Made by a program: the position numbers and the translations under genes. Under the pieces are notes generated by a model. It made no database searches, was not told where the DNA came from, and saw nothing but the letters and a program-made list of their open reading frames with translations. From Burhinus oedicnemus (taxonomy: Eukaryota; Chordata; Aves; Charadriiformes; Burhinidae): a stretch of 64,000 nt of DNA. Location of the stretch: positions 948,809 through 1,012,808 of the forward strand of contig VFFE01007088.1 in the NCBI GenBank assembly GCA_008921705.1, in the 5' to 3' direction. Of the stretch, positions 13,701 to 27,731 are shown in pieces; position 1 is the first letter of the stretch; every line of letters starts with the position of its first letter.

Positions 13701-16700
13701 TATAATGTTTAACAGGAGCAGAGACAGGTCAGTCAGGAAGCATGTAAGTTACATTTCTGCCTTCTGTAGTCTCATTTTCAACATGAAATGCTACAAAGAA
13801 ACAGGCGAGGCATTTTTCCACATGTCTACCCACTAAACACAATCCTCTTCCAATGTAAATTTACCAGGGAGAAAGGTGACACCAAATTGACATCCTCAAG
13901 CTCTAAAATGTCTCATTTCTGCTTCCCTACTGCAGCTCCAAACTTGAAATCATTCCACAATATTTGTTATCATCTGCTGGATAATGATACTCTTTCTCTG
14001 CCATAATGATGAAAAGTATTTTGAGGATGACTTTTTGGCACATACAAAATAAGCCCACATCTGACAATTGTAGCAACAGCACTACATGGAGCGGAGACTG
14101 AACTACTCTCTTTATGCCTCACAGTTAGCAGCTCCAATGCATTATAATCTCACTTACGGAATACCTACCTAATTGCAAACCAGAGAACTATACACCTTGT
14201 AAAAATAGCAGCGTAAGATCATTATTTGACATTAGACCAGACACAGACCTCCTAGAGAAGCAATACGACAGGAAGTTCATTTAAAAATCTTCACCAATTA
14301 AGTGTTCTTCCCTCAGGTGATTAGATAACTGCCTGAGTAGTAAAGATATCCAAGAGAGTAATCAAACAATTGGACTAACACGGAGACAAATACCTGCATT
14401 GTTTAATGGAAAGTTAATTTAAAACCAGGTGTTATTCCAGCAAAATCTGTAAAAAAATGGTGTGTTAATACTATTAAATTAAAGGAAAATATTTGGCATT
14501 AAACATGCTTAAACTGTTCATGCTGCTTGTCACAATAACATTCTTGATAAATAACCGAATAAATCTGAGTCAAGCTCAGTCTACTGCCTCTGAGGAACTA
14601 GAGGCTCATTACCAATATCATTATCCAAAACTAATTAGTAGTTGGTGATTGTAGCCTGCTGGCACTAAGAAGCTGATTAACATTCCTCAGAAACAAACAG
14701 GGCTGGGTTGGGGGAGGAGAGGGATGTTTCTCTTTTGCTTCAGCCTCAAATAGCAGAAAGGGAATTAAATAATTAACTATTTATACCTGTGCACACTGCA
14801 GCTCAGTTTCTTTCATTAATGTACAAAACATGGTGATATTGGATGTGCTTGAGGCATTTTCATTGCTTGACGTACCTTGAGTTCTGAATTTTTTGCCTGG
14901 TTAGATGACAGAAATAGAAATCTTAAAGTGCAATTAAATATTTTATTACCATTGTTTAATTAAATAAATACTGGATCAACTTGTCAAAGCAGATTTCACT
15001 GGCGTGCTAGAACAGTATTTTCATTTTTCTTCATGAATGTAATCTGTGCCTAAAAACCATGATGATTAGTATAATTACTTTAAATAGTACTGGGTGTATT
15101 TAGGAGAAAGGGATGGACCAATTACTGAGTATTCCATGGAAAACAGTTCCCTTCATTTCCCTATTAATATTCTACATAACCATTTTTGTCCTTTTTTTAA
15201 CTGAAGAACGGGTTCATTTAAAAAACCTAAACTGGTCAAACTTAAGTTCCATATCAGAAGAGAGCCCTGCAGTGCGACATAAGTCTCAGTGTCTTATTCA
15301 GTGGACACAGTAAGAGTCACATTTGCAAGTAAACTTTCAAAAATTTAGGTATCTGTATTGGAAAATTCTCCTTTTGCTACTATCCAGCCACTTTGTAATT
15401 CATGTGTTATTATAAATTGTTTATGCCCAATGTAAATCCCTACCATAGTAAAAGATCAGATGAACAGGAAGAGGTGAAGTTCTACTTGTATTTCTGTTGG
15501 TTTCTACATGGTGAGAAACACATATCTATGCTCATATATTAATATACACAGATACATATGGAAAAAGTATGGAGAGAAAACGGATCTGTTGACTTTGCTG
15601 GAAACAAAGCAGGGTTTTTTTAAAAATCATTTTTTTGGTTAATATTCTAATGCACTAAATTTAATCACTGTGACACAGCTGGGACGAGTCAATGCTCAAC
15701 GGCACACTGCATCAAGCACATTACTGACCTCCGGTGGATGCAGGTGCTCGGCACTATCACCAAAATTCTTAAAGCTGCTGAGATTCTTCTTTAGTTTAAA
15801 TATTTTCCTCTATTTGGAATAGGAGGATGTGAGATTATCCCTCTACTTTTATGAACCTGTAGAATACTAGCAATCATGAAGTCCTAAGTACACAAAAATA
15901 TGCTACATTAGTATTATAAAATACACTTGTTTTTTGACAAAAAAATTACTTAAAGCAAGAAATAATGTAGCACAAATTAAAGGATAAGTAGTACACTGTA
16001 TCTAAATCTAAAATCTGTATTTGTTCCATACTTCTAATACAAATACTAGAAATTTTGTGCAGTCACTTATTCATAACAAGATTAATTACAATTCTCACAT
16101 AATGTGTGCAACATTCAAAGCATGCCTGGGTGCAAAAAATACACAACTAGCACAAAATATTTGTACAAAGTAGGGAGTAACTACTAAATAAAACTACACT
16201 GGACTACATTTATTACAGTAGAGCAATTTGAAAATGCTTGAGTTTCTTAAGCTTTGGATTTTAATGCAAGTATTTATAAGGCTGTACTTACAATGCTCAG
16301 ACTCAGAAGAAACGTTCATAGTTCATATACAGCAACTGAAAAAATTACATAGATCCTTCTGAGTAACAGCCTGTAATAAGATTGATACCTTTTATATAAA
16401 TACATGTCTGAATGTTACAGAATTTTACAGTCGAAATTGGAGTGCATGCATTCGATGAGTCTAACCTAGGTTAGGAGGACATCATGTGGCAGAATAACAT
16501 ATTAACAGACCCTGTAACTTTCCCACACTCAAAAAAACCCCCCACCTACAGCCAAAAATATTAAATACTGTTAACAGACTCTGTGAATGTAGAAGCAATG
16601 TCCAATATTTGATATTAGGATAACAGAGAGGATTATTAAGATGATCTGCAATTCTGTTACAAAGGTGTGGATGAACGATTGGACTCAGAGGTTTCTGTTA

Positions 16701-18350
16701 CTATGCCCTAAGCGGCCATTTTAAAATTTTAGAGGTACACAGTCCCATTTACAGGATGAAATTTCACCCTTCTACGCACTTAGATCAAACTGTCTTTGCC
16801 AGAGCCCTACCAATAGCAGTAATTTATGCATCTGTGACGTGAATGCATCAATTAGCAACTCCAAGGAATATATGAAAGAGACCCATCCTATCCCATCAGT
16901 CAAATCTCGCCTGAACAACTCCATGACTACTAGCACATAAATACAAAAAATACAGTGCTAGACAGGTATTTCTGGAATTATATGGTTTATGTTGCATTTC
17001 TCTAAAAAATCTGCATTATTTCCCTTGTCAGAGGCCATTAATAAATTCTTAGAATATCAAATGAAGATGGAATCTACTTAAACCTTAATTTTAAAAATTA
17101 AAAAGAAAGCAACCCACTTTAGTTATAATACTAGACATAAATTATGGAATCAATTCAGATTGTTCTGGTATCAGTCCGGGAAATCAGATAGAACTGGAAG
17201 AACAGAGAACAATTTAATAGCATGGCTAAGGATGGACAAACATCTACACGTTTAGAATTTAATTTCAGATAATCACTGAAGACAATGGAAGTTCTGAATC
17301 AGACAAAAAAAAAAAAAAAGCTCGAAAACAGAAAATCTAAGGAGATTTTTCTCTTTCCTGTTTCTGGCCAAAAGACATAGGCTTGACTCATGCTATTTCC
17401 TTTCACAAAATCACAGAATCATTCTTGAAGTATTTTTTTTCACTGAATTAGAAGAGCTGTCATAGACACATTAACACTACTTTTCAATGCATTCTAAAAT
17501 TAAATCCTCCCTATGGATGATAAGAATTTTGTAATGCTGACTTTAAACACACAATTGAGATGTCCTGACATATTTCTATTTACAGGGCTTTTGTAATCCA
17601 TCTGAGCCTGTAATACCCAGAAAAGCCAAGCATTTCTTCCCTACTCTAGTATCATTTAGCAACCTGGATCTTCCACCCTATTCCTACATTCTGTACGGAA
17701 TACATATTGACAAAATAATAGTTTGTGCATTCCCAGAACTCACCTCAGTGAGCAATCTTAGACATAGCTTAAACAAAGCTTTAAACAAACCTCCCCAGAA
17801 GAGTTTTGACAAACTGCACAATCAAGTCTGCAAGTTGGGAAACTACCTTTCGAGCACAGGCTGACTGGCCATGAAGGCTGGACAAAGAAATCAGGTTTCT
17901 AATCAGAGGGGTCCCAGAACAGCAGTAGGAATAACTGGGAAGAAACAAACACCTACACATCATATTTTCATGTGTATATCCTGCATTTTATCACTTGGAA
18001 AAAAGCTTACTTAGCAGTAGTGCTGTTAGAGGAGGGCATGTTTATTATGAAGGGAGGCCTTGCCTGCTAGCAGTGAGCAGAGCTGAGGCCTTTGAGGTTC
18101 ATGAACAGCATTTTTAAAACAAAGTAGGATATGTCAGTACAGGTGAGGTGGGTAAAGAAGTAATTTCAAGACTGAGTTTGGTTGTTTTCAAGAGGATTTA
18201 TGAGATGTGATGCCTGCCGCAGCAGAGAGATGGATTCTATGACCCAAAGAGTCACTGCCAGTCTCACACTCCTATTCTGCAGGCAGAGATTGTGAAAGTA
18301 TTGGGAGAGTAACAGCAGCAATTTACACCAAGATCATAGTTGTTCACTGC
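10711..18350. other. Intergenic, AT-rich, no gene recognised
   Basis: No gene or RNA could be supported in this stretch. Frames are short. TAAT/ATTA-rich patches near 14401-14500 and 14760-14990 could be ancient regulatory sequence, but without an alignment this is only a guess. The AT-rich composition continues unchanged on both sides. Confidence 0.55.
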
Positions 18351-18355
18351 CTTGG
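18351..18355. repeat. Target-site duplication, left (CTTGG)
   Basis: The five bases CTTGG immediately before the LTR are repeated directly after it at 19005-19009. This marks the integration site of the LTR element at 18356-19004. Confidence 0.75.
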
Positions 18356-19004
18356 TGTTCTGGTTTGAGCAACACAGGACTAATTTCTCTTCTAATGTTT
18401 GGGAAAACTGCACTTTTAGAAGACTCAAATGTCTGAATTTGTGAAAATATTTACTTTATAGCCAGCTACGGTGCGTGGGTGTCAAGGTGTCAGTGTTTTC
18501 GAGCTAGCCAGGTGCAGGGATGAGGAGGAGCAAGACCCAGGCACTTGACCCAAGCTGGCCAACAGGATTATTTCATACCATGAACGTCACATTCAATATA
18601 AATTTGAAAGCTTGCTGCAAAGTGCTCTCTCTCCCTTGATGGCTGCCATCCTGAGAACTTCTTTGCCCTGGTGCCGGAACCCTGAGGCCTTCCCTTCCTC
18701 CCGAAGCTGTAGCACTCACAGTGTCCAACATTTGCTGTCCACTGCTGGGAGTGCACAGCTTCCTACTGATAGAACGGGCTGAATATAATCCTTGTATATT
18801 TTATATTGGTATTGGGATCACTGTTGGTTCTTTAGTGTTATTACTGTTAATTATCTAGTCTTATTCTATTAAATCTGTTTATATTTCAACCCCCGGGTTT
18901 CCTTGTTTTTCCCAATTCCCCTTCCTGGGTGGGAAGGGGTCATTAGTTGATAGAATAATTGTCTAAACGACAATAAATTGTTGTGGGTTTCTCAAACCAT
19001 CACA
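18356..19004 (+). mobile_element. Solo LTR of an endogenous retrovirus, copy 1
   Basis: The 649-bp unit begins TGTTCTGGTTTGAG and ends CTCAAACCATCACA, so it has TG...CA ends with short inverted repeats (TGGTTTGAG / CTCAAACCA). It is flanked by a perfect 5-bp target-site duplication, CTTGG, at 18351-18355 and 19005-19009. An AATAAA near its right end (18972-18977) fits transcription to the right. There are no internal retroviral genes on either side, so it is a solo LTR. A second copy in inverted orientation lies at 27732-28368 and is very similar over the stretches I compared. The 5-bp duplication fits an ERVL-like or ERV1-like family; the family name is inference. Confidence 0.85.
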
Positions 19005-19009
19005 CTTGG

Positions 19010-22000
19010 TCAGAATTAAACTTAAATACAAAAGAAAAGAAGAAACCTGCTTTTCATGTTACCCTGACAATGAAGAAAGGAAAACTGCATGGCTAAAATC
19101 ACACCATAGAAAAATGGTCACAGGGTCACCACGTCTCCGAGTGGCTACATGAAGTAAAACTCGTAACTGACTAAAAAAAAAATTAAAAATTTGTCCTTAC
19201 CAGCTCTCATCAAACCTGCCTTTGAGTAGTCAACAGTATGAAGTGGTTCTTCTGTCATACTCAATGTCTTCTACTTCATCTGCTTTTGCTTTTTCCTAGG
19301 CAAATACATCAACAGACACAATATTAAAAAAAGAAAAAAATCAGTATCAAGGAAAGCACATCGGTGTTGCAGAGGAGGCTTCTATTTGAGCAACAGATCC
19401 TTCCAGATCTATTCAAGCAAAGCCACAGAAGGATTACAGAGAATGTACCACCAGACCATTATTTTATCTCAGTGAATGGGGGAAGGGAAAAAGAGGTGTA
19501 TTTACAAATGAACTTACTGGTTTTAGAACCCTGAAGGAACACTTCCCAAGGTCTATCTACCAAATAGTTGCTGTAAGGGACAGAGAAATCTCTGCATGCC
19601 AGCAACGGAGTTTACACAATGGGATTTCACCCGGTCTCACCTGCTCTCATCAATCCTGTCTGATAATGCCAGTAGGATAAAATGCAAAAAAGTAGGAATG
19701 CCAATTTCTTCAGCCACAGTGCTCAGACAGCAAGGAAAAGGCTTCCGTCAGCCAGCATCCAAAATAACCCAAGGTCAGATTTCCTGGAACTCAGCTGCAG
19801 AGGGCATGCACTTGAGCATACAAACTCTGCCATTCTCATATCTCCCGATTCTCTCCAGGCTACTGATTTACATCTCCCACCTGCTGGGTAATCATATGCT
19901 ATCTATCAGTAAGATTTGTTCACAGTGTCACACGGATTACTGTTTTTAATCTCTGGATTGTTGAAGTCCAAAATCTCAGGTGACTACCCTCCAACACAGT
20001 TCCAAATGTAGTCTGAAGGAGTTTCTAGTTGCCTGAGACAGGATTGTACAGTCTTGCTTGGCAGGTGTTTTGAAATTATTTTCCATCTCATCTTGTTGCC
20101 TTTCACTAGTCAAATGAAAAATTTCTTGAGCATCTGCGATGACATGTATTTGGGGTTTTACACTTAGTCAAAAAAATATTTATCCAACAGATGGAAACAT
20201 GATAAACTAGTCTCTAAAGTAAGCATGCCTTTTGAAAATATCACGCCTGAGTCAACATCCATAGTTGGCAGTAGACTGTTACGATTTCAAAAGTGTCATT
20301 GCACACAACTGAGAAAATGTCAGAAACAATCCTCCTTCTTCTTTATATAAAAAAAATATGTTTATAACATAAGAAACATATGGGTAATTTGAGTAATTGA
20401 GAAAAATCTAATCCCTTAGAGGAGCTATTTATACACAGAATGAGTCAAAATTACATTTCCTTCATGTACTGTAATAAATTAATCCAATCTTTGCAAAAAT
20501 CCTCAATAAGGCCTGATCTACAATCTACAATCTATTTGCCATCCTAGCCAGGTTGGCTAAAATTATGACAAAAAAAATCACAACCCTACTCAGTACTTTT
20601 ATGCAGCAATGTGCTCCATAAAGACATAACTGTATTTGAGAAAATAAAATTGCTTTTGAGTTTATTTTATTAAGCTGTAGAGGCAAAAGAATTACCTGTT
20701 TAAGTTGTTTTTATGCAAGTGGGGATTGCCAGTGTAAGCACAGGTAAGAAACTAAACACTGGACCTAAACTAAACAACAAATTTTACATCAGTCATCTTT
20801 GATATTTAGTTCGAGATCTGAACTTCACAGACAGAATTTTTATCTAACTAGTAAGAGGTGGTACCGCTGTGTTTGTATTAGCAGGCGCAAATATTACCTC
20901 AATTTCCTTTACTTCCATCACATACTGTGGCCTCAGAGAACTGAAAAACCTTCTGGGCATGTAGACGTAATTAACTCTTTCCTAACAAAAAATTAGTCAC
21001 CCTAACATTTTGATTGTACGACTTATCACAAGCCCCAGGAAAAAAAAGATGTGACACTTCATCATGAAGAGCCTTTTGTCAACAACTATTCATGGAGGTA
21101 AAGTTCAGGAAAAATTGCTTTCTACTTCCTCAGTGATAACATTTATGAATATCATAAATTAGATCATAAGAGTATCCTTAAAGCTTTCATTCTACTTCAT
21201 TATGTACTACTGTATATAATATATTAACCAAATCAGTAATTATAATTTGTATATATTACCAGAACATACCTGTCTTTATTCTTCACTTTTTTTTTTTTAA
21301 TTTAAATACATACAGCTGCGTTCTTGAATAGAAATTAATGAAAACAGTCTTCTCAAGACTTCATAAACACGACCAGGCACTTGGAAATCAATTATTTCTC
21401 TAACACCTAATTTTTGGTAAAATAACTTCCACTCTTGTGCAGGACCTTGAACTTGACAGAGGTCAAATATCACCTTGAAGGAAAAAAAACCAACAAACAA
21501 CACATGAAATATGTTGTCTTTTAAAAAGAACACAATAATCAGAATGCATTCGTTTGAGATTATAGGCTATGGTCATTCTGTTAAGGTTAGGGCAAAAAAA
21601 TTCAGAGGTCAGTGAAATTAGGATTTTTAAGTATACTAGGCTCCTATGAAAAACTTATTTTCCAAAAATATTGAGTCAGTTTCCTTAAGTACACAAAATC
21701 CTCAACTTTGAGTGATCTTGACTGTTCAGTACTTTGAAAACTCCAATGACGTTTGTCTTAGACAACCCCCCCAAATTCATAATTACTTCCAAAAGTGTTT
21801 TTTAACTTGTCCAAATACACACAGTGGAACAATTAGCAAATGTGTTCTGGTTTGCAACAACTTTACTTTGCCTTTACTTGTATACATCTGTCACACCTGT
21901 CATAAGACTTGACTTGTCCAGGATATAGCCATTGATGTGCTTTTGAGTAGCATATACATCTGCACATGCACTAAGCATATTGCATCACAGGTATCTAAAT

Positions 22001-25000
22001 GCACCTGAGTATCTGAGAGTCATCTGTTCAATTACAACCACACAAATTTCAATAAACAGAAATCTTTTGGGTTGAAATCTTTTTTTCTGGATCTCACTTA
22101 TTGATATTGCCTACTTTTCACATCAAACAATTCAGCCCCAGTAACTTCAATTCTGAGGCATTTCCTATTTTTAAATGCTTTAGTTTGCAGCCTTAATATG
22201 GTTTCTTTTTCTTAACATATAAATATGCCTTTTTGATGATTTCTGCTTTTACTTGTAATTATTCAATTACAATTGGAATTATATTGGAATTATATTCCAA
22301 TTGTATTTGAAGTTAAATAAGTTTCACGGAACTAAATAATCAGACCACAACCCTATGGAACTCAAACAATTTTTCCCCAGGAAAGTCTCTCTGAGTTCTA
22401 CAGGACTGCTCAGGGAATAATTTTGTAAAGGTGAGTATTTTTGGGGTCAGACCTTAGTACATAATGTTACACTTTCTTCTTCACTGCTTTCTCAAAAAAG
22501 GTGCTTTTAACCTGCGTACTACACTTACTCATTTCTCATAAACTGTCACATCACACAGAAATTGTTCTTCTTCTCCTCCATCTGTATCCAAAATTTTAAA
22601 GTAACCTCTGATTTCACCATCAGACACAACGAGGTGCTCTCGCAGATGTCACACATGCTTCAGCAGAACTAATTCACCGTTTTTACAGTGCTGCTGATAG
22701 ATGTTTGAGCCTTAAACCTGTATTGAGAGCCATCAGTTTCAAAAGGCTTCAGAAGAAACATACTTTTAAGCTTCATTTCAATCAATAATAATGAACAAAG
22801 ATTACATAAGCAAAAAATGTTGTGTAGTTATTTGTTCTCCTAGGTCTCAGCTGACAGTAAAATTACTGACCCTCTCTGTTGCAGTTACCGTATGATAGGT
22901 TGGAGGAGGGTAATGCCATTTTGGTATTTTACAGTGACTTTTTGGGGTTTTTTAATCATAGCTGCTTAGCTTAGCTGCTGAATTCGTATGAAGATGAAGA
23001 AAGATCCTGAAAATCAGACTGGGAGTTGAAAAGAATACAAAGACCTGCAGGGAATTGATTAATTCTTACATGTGCCATAGCCTTTTTTCAAAAAACAACC
23101 CTGAGGGACCAAGTAGCACTTAATAATCAAGCAATGGTTAGAATTACTCAGGCCCTAAATATGATTAAAAAGTAGATATTCACAGTAAGATATCAAAGCT
23201 CAAATGCTCACGGGTCAGAGACTTTTCAAATGCGTTGCGCTAGACTATACTCTTCTTTCCCAAATAAGAGGCTGAGGATGCTGACAGACAGAATTTAAAA
23301 CCCCCTCCAACTCAAACAAATGAAGCACTGCACACCAGATGATCTTAAAATCAGCAGTATGATGAAGGGACTTCCCAATCCCAGGATTTCTGCTGAGTTC
23401 TGAAGAAGATATTGGTTCTCTTAGACAACTCCCTCAATATGTTACGGATTCTAACCCCATGCCAGCTCTGCTGCCAGCCCTTCATAATCTGCAATCATGG
23501 TTTGCCAAAACCTGCTTTAGGCTGTACTCCGGCAAAACTCCCACTGACCAGCAGACATGTTGATGCAGTGCTGAAGGAAGTACCACATGTGGAACACCAA
23601 TACACAGTGGTTCAGAAAAGGGGAAAGAAAGTTTGAGTTTAAAGAATGCTCATTTACGTGTATTTTTAAAAATACGATTTTTTAGTTATGGATTGATTTC
23701 CTTTACATAAAGCCACTAATACTCATGTTTAAAGCTACATGAATGCTGCAGCTATCACGCTAAGGCTTGTAAAAGCTTTGGTAACAGATTTCTATATGGC
23801 TCATTACCTCTGCTCACTTGATCAATTACCTATTTTTAGCGAAGTCTGCATAAAAAGTGAAAGGGCCTCTGTCTTTTTGTTTTTACCTATGTGGTATATA
23901 CTATGTTACCAGTTTCCATTGAGAACCACACCAAACATAAGTGCAATAAAGCATTGTGTGTTCAGTTAGTTAAAGAGAGTTTGAACACTAAGATGTAGAG
24001 TTTGATTCCATCACTTTTCAGTATTCCATTATTAGGCTACCCCATGAAAATGAATGCATTCACTGCTCACAGCAAGTCCTGCTTCATCTGAATAAGACTG
24101 CAGAATCAGCCTCCTCGTAGCGTCTTTCCTCATGGGCTTCTGTGCTAGAGCTTCTGTAAACAACCGCAGTCTCAGAAGACAAGCCTTGGCAAGAAATCCA
24201 TAATTCTACTAATTTCACAAGTGTTTGAATTACATAACCTTCTTCAGTTCCACCATTATTACAGAACTATCATATTTCTCTGTATTCACTGCTGTAGTAT
24301 TTTACAGTAATGACTCAGAAGAATAAAGATAGCAATAGTCTCACTGTATTGTCTGCAGCTAATGCTATAGAATTTAGTGGTGTACTGGCTTCATGCAAGA
24401 TCTTAAATTTATCATTTTCAGATTATAGAGAATAAATTTGAAATCAGGGCAAGTTCTCTTAGCTGTAGCTTTATAAAAAGGTAAATAGTGAAGGCTTTCA
24501 AATAGTAAAATCACATATATATAAGACACATTTCTGTCCATGTACCCTCCATTTTAGTTTTGATACAGAATGTCATCGCTTACCAGGTTAGTCCTTTGTC
24601 ATTAATCTACAAGGAGCTTCCACTGCAAGCACCCTTATATTCTATCATGTTTCCCTCTCTCTCATCCTACCACATAGAATGTATACTGGCATAATTTTTT
24701 TAAGGAGCAGTGAATATAGAGATAATTCATTTTCAAAGGGAAGAAGGTACTAATTCCCTACAGCCTGCCTGAATATGTTAGCTTTTCAAACCCTCCAATC
24801 AATGGACGCATCTGCAGAGGTCTTTAAGTTCAGATCAGGAGTATGCTTTTGAAGCAAATCTCCTGTTCATGCCCTCTTACCTTATTTTGTTTCATACAGC
24901 ACATATCAGAGAGTATCCCCCAAGAAACAAAGCTGAAAGATGCACTCTACAGAGCACCTAATGTGCTCCCACTATTCATGGATTTTCAGTTCACAGGAGC

Positions 25001-25800
25001 AAATTGGAGTTAGTTCAAAGCAGATTCCCTCCTTTCCCCCCACTCACATATAATGTGGACATCAGGTTCTCACCACCACCTATAGATTGGCTCCACTGCA
25101 CAACACTATTTGCTAATGTAGACACAGACAATATTAGTTCAGGGCAGTGGGGAGGCTGTAGCCAAATTCTGCATGGCAGGATGTATTTCCTTCTTCCCTC
25201 TCAGCTTTCCTCTTAATAAAATTTCCTTTGATGGAATTATTTTAAAAATATATCTTTTTGTTTGCATAAGAGGAATGGATGCAAGTTAGATTCACCCATG
25301 TCAGGAAGCTCAAGATGGAAACTCCAAGTTCTAGAAATCACAGCCTGGCATGTTATGTGCATGTATGTGCATGTTATCTGTGTGTACAAAGATTAATATA
25401 CTGAATGTCTGGTTTACATAGTTCTTTTTGTCATGTTTAGAATCTGCTATTGTGCTTATCCTGTGACTCCGACACATTTTACCTGAAGTTTAAAAACCTA
25501 TGTACTTATTTCAGAATATTTTGTGGCAAACAGCTTCATGTCTCCATTGAAGCACTGTTAAAAAACGCAAGTTTGGAAAACACAGCTAAATCAGTGAGAG
25601 AGAACTAAGAAATCTGATAGATTAATAAAATGCACTTATTTAGTCTGGATACGAACTCATGATTGAGATGAGTTTTGCTATTTTCAAAGCACCACCATGG
25701 AAGGGCTGAGGAGGGTGGATGAACCAGCTCTATTAGAAGACTGGTTTTTTTAAAATAACCCCAATTTTTCGATCAAACAAAATTAAAAATAAATGTACTT
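19010..25800. other. Intergenic, no gene recognised
   Basis: No exon structure or RNA gene is supported. One small feature is an 11-bp inverted repeat with an internal tandem 11-mer at 22269-22304. A T-rich tract lies near 21287-21300. Scattered open frames (117 codons at most, near 19596-19949) have no recognisable similarity. Confidence 0.55.
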
Positions 25801-25926
25801 TAGAATAGAATAGAATAGAATAGAATAGAATAGAATAGAATAGAATAGGATACGATACGATACGATACGATACGATACGATACGATTCGATACGATACGA
25901 TACGATACGATACGATACGATACGAT
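25801..25926. repeat. Two-phase pentanucleotide microsatellite (TAGAA)n then (TACGA)n
   Basis: There are nine TAGAA units from 25801, then one TAGGA, then about fifteen TACGA units with a single TTCGA variant. The array abuts the 3' end of an antisense CR1 fragment, and TAGAA is the reverse complement of the TTCTA unit typical of CR1 tails. The array therefore most likely expanded from the CR1 tail. The TACGA block holds a CpG every five bases, which is unusual in this AT-rich neighbourhood. Confidence 0.95.
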
Positions 25927-26098
25927 AATTTCAGTTGGAAGGGACTTACAATGATCATCTAGTCCAACTGCCTGACTAATTCAGGGCTGACCAAAAGTTA
26001 AAGCATGTTATTAAGGGTATTGTCCAAATGCCTCGTGAACACTGACAGGCTTGGGGCATTGACCACCACTCTAGGAAGCCTGTTCCAATTATATCTTC
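25927..26098 (-). mobile_element. CR1 LINE 3' fragment (antisense)
   Basis: On the + strand this reads as the reverse complement of a CR1 3' end. It has 'agttggaagggactta', 'atgatcatctagtccaact' and 'aagcctgttccaatt', in the usual order from the tail inward. Only about 170 bp remain. Its tail is the expanded microsatellite immediately to the left. Confidence 0.85.
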
Positions 26099-26099
26099 A

Positions 26100-27726
26100 C
26101 AGAATCTTAGTCCATAGAAAACATAGATACCAGTTTTTATAATCTAGAGATTTGGTGATGTATGTTAATAAAATTGTCCTATAATAAACCAAAACCAACA
26201 GGGGTTTTTAGTGAAATCAAGCTAAACATACAGGATTTTTTTACGGCATAAAATATAAAAATATTATTAATATTGCAGGTGTTATTTGTAATTATTTAAT
26301 AACTTATTGTTTTCATGCTTTCATCTGTAACATCTTAGAATTAGCTACTCTGCAACAGAAATCTCATATTACAAGAAAAAAAAGACTGGCTAGAATCAGT
26401 AAGAGAAAATAGCCAGTGTATAAGTATAATATAATATTATATTAAGAATAATATTTATAGTAAATACAGCTTGGTCAGATGTAGCAACTTGGGATTTAAA
26501 CTGAAATTTATAACTTAACAAACCATATGAAATATAGTAACATCATTTTGTGGATATTGGACAGCTTAGTGGATTCCTAATGGGAGGAGGCAAGCCTCTT
26601 TTTAACCTGAAAGCTATTTGGTGGCTTATATGGCATACTCCTGTGTTGTTAGTTTCGTTTACATCAGAGATGTACATCACCACAACCAGCATTATCTGTC
26701 ACCTATTTTCGCTGTTCAAGGAGGGCCTAATTGCTGCAGAGGTTATGTAAGAGTGAGATGCTATTTCCTCTTTAGAAGTGCCCTCTTCACTTTAAATCGG
26801 CAGAAATGGAGGGAGACACTTACTCTATTTCCACACGTTCTGTGTCCTCTGCTACACAGTCTGCTGCCTGTGTGCACTCAGACAACTGATACGTGATGAC
26901 CACAAACTGTCAGGTGGGTTAGCCTGAGCAATAGTGTGCTATCGCCGTCAGCAGTACACTGGGAAGTGTCCACTCGGCCCCATCAGCATGTGTTTCCCTC
27001 CACTCAAGAAAAGTAACAATGTCTCTCACAATACAAACAACCTCAGTCTACGCATACTTCCAGGAGGGCAAGACTGAGAGGGCTTCAGCATCTCCCTTCC
27101 AGTCTCCCACATCCTTGGCACAGCTGACAGCACCACTAAAATACTAAGTATAGTGCAGGCCTACAGCTTTTCTCCATCTCCTCGACTGTACTTGCCAGAT
27201 TGCCTCAGTTTCTAAATACAGCAAGCAAGAGTGAAGAGGTGAGAAAAGCAGTGGTGCTGTGTGGGAAACACAAGTATTAGCAGTGCTATGACAGCAAAGC
27301 AGAAAAAAAGCGTTTAAACCTTACCTCTACCTGAATCCCCATTCCATGGGATCACCCACAGCATGTAATCATTTCTATTTTTAAATGCTATATTTTCTAA
27401 CATGAGTCAGTTACCAATCTATTTCTGATCTGAACAGGAAGGACAGCAGAACAACTTTAATCACAGCTGAAGCAAAATTAGAACAGAAAATGGATCAGTT
27501 CAGTTCCTTTATTTATACTAACCAACTTTACGCGTACCTGTATGAGCCAATCAGAACAAAAAAAGAGTATCCATAAGCTCCTTCCGTAGATACTGAGGAT
27601 CAGAAGCTGGTTTAAAGTGTAATTCAAAACACAGAATTGGATATCGGAAGGGGCCTGTTCTCTCCACAGCTTTTACTTAGAAAACTGGCTAAGTAATTCA
27701 GCAAGTTAAATTAAGAGTTCATCTAA
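26100..27726. other. Intergenic, no gene recognised
   Basis: No gene is supported. A slightly more GC-rich part at about 26800-27300 contains no convincing exon. A short 'acagaattggatatcggaagggg' stretch near 27632 faintly resembles a CR1 3' end but is too short to call. Confidence 0.5.
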
Positions 27727-27731
27727 GGGCT

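Noticed and set aside
17405..17435. 'aatcacagaatcattc' as a CR1 tail
   Set aside because: Too short and no CR1 body follows on either side.
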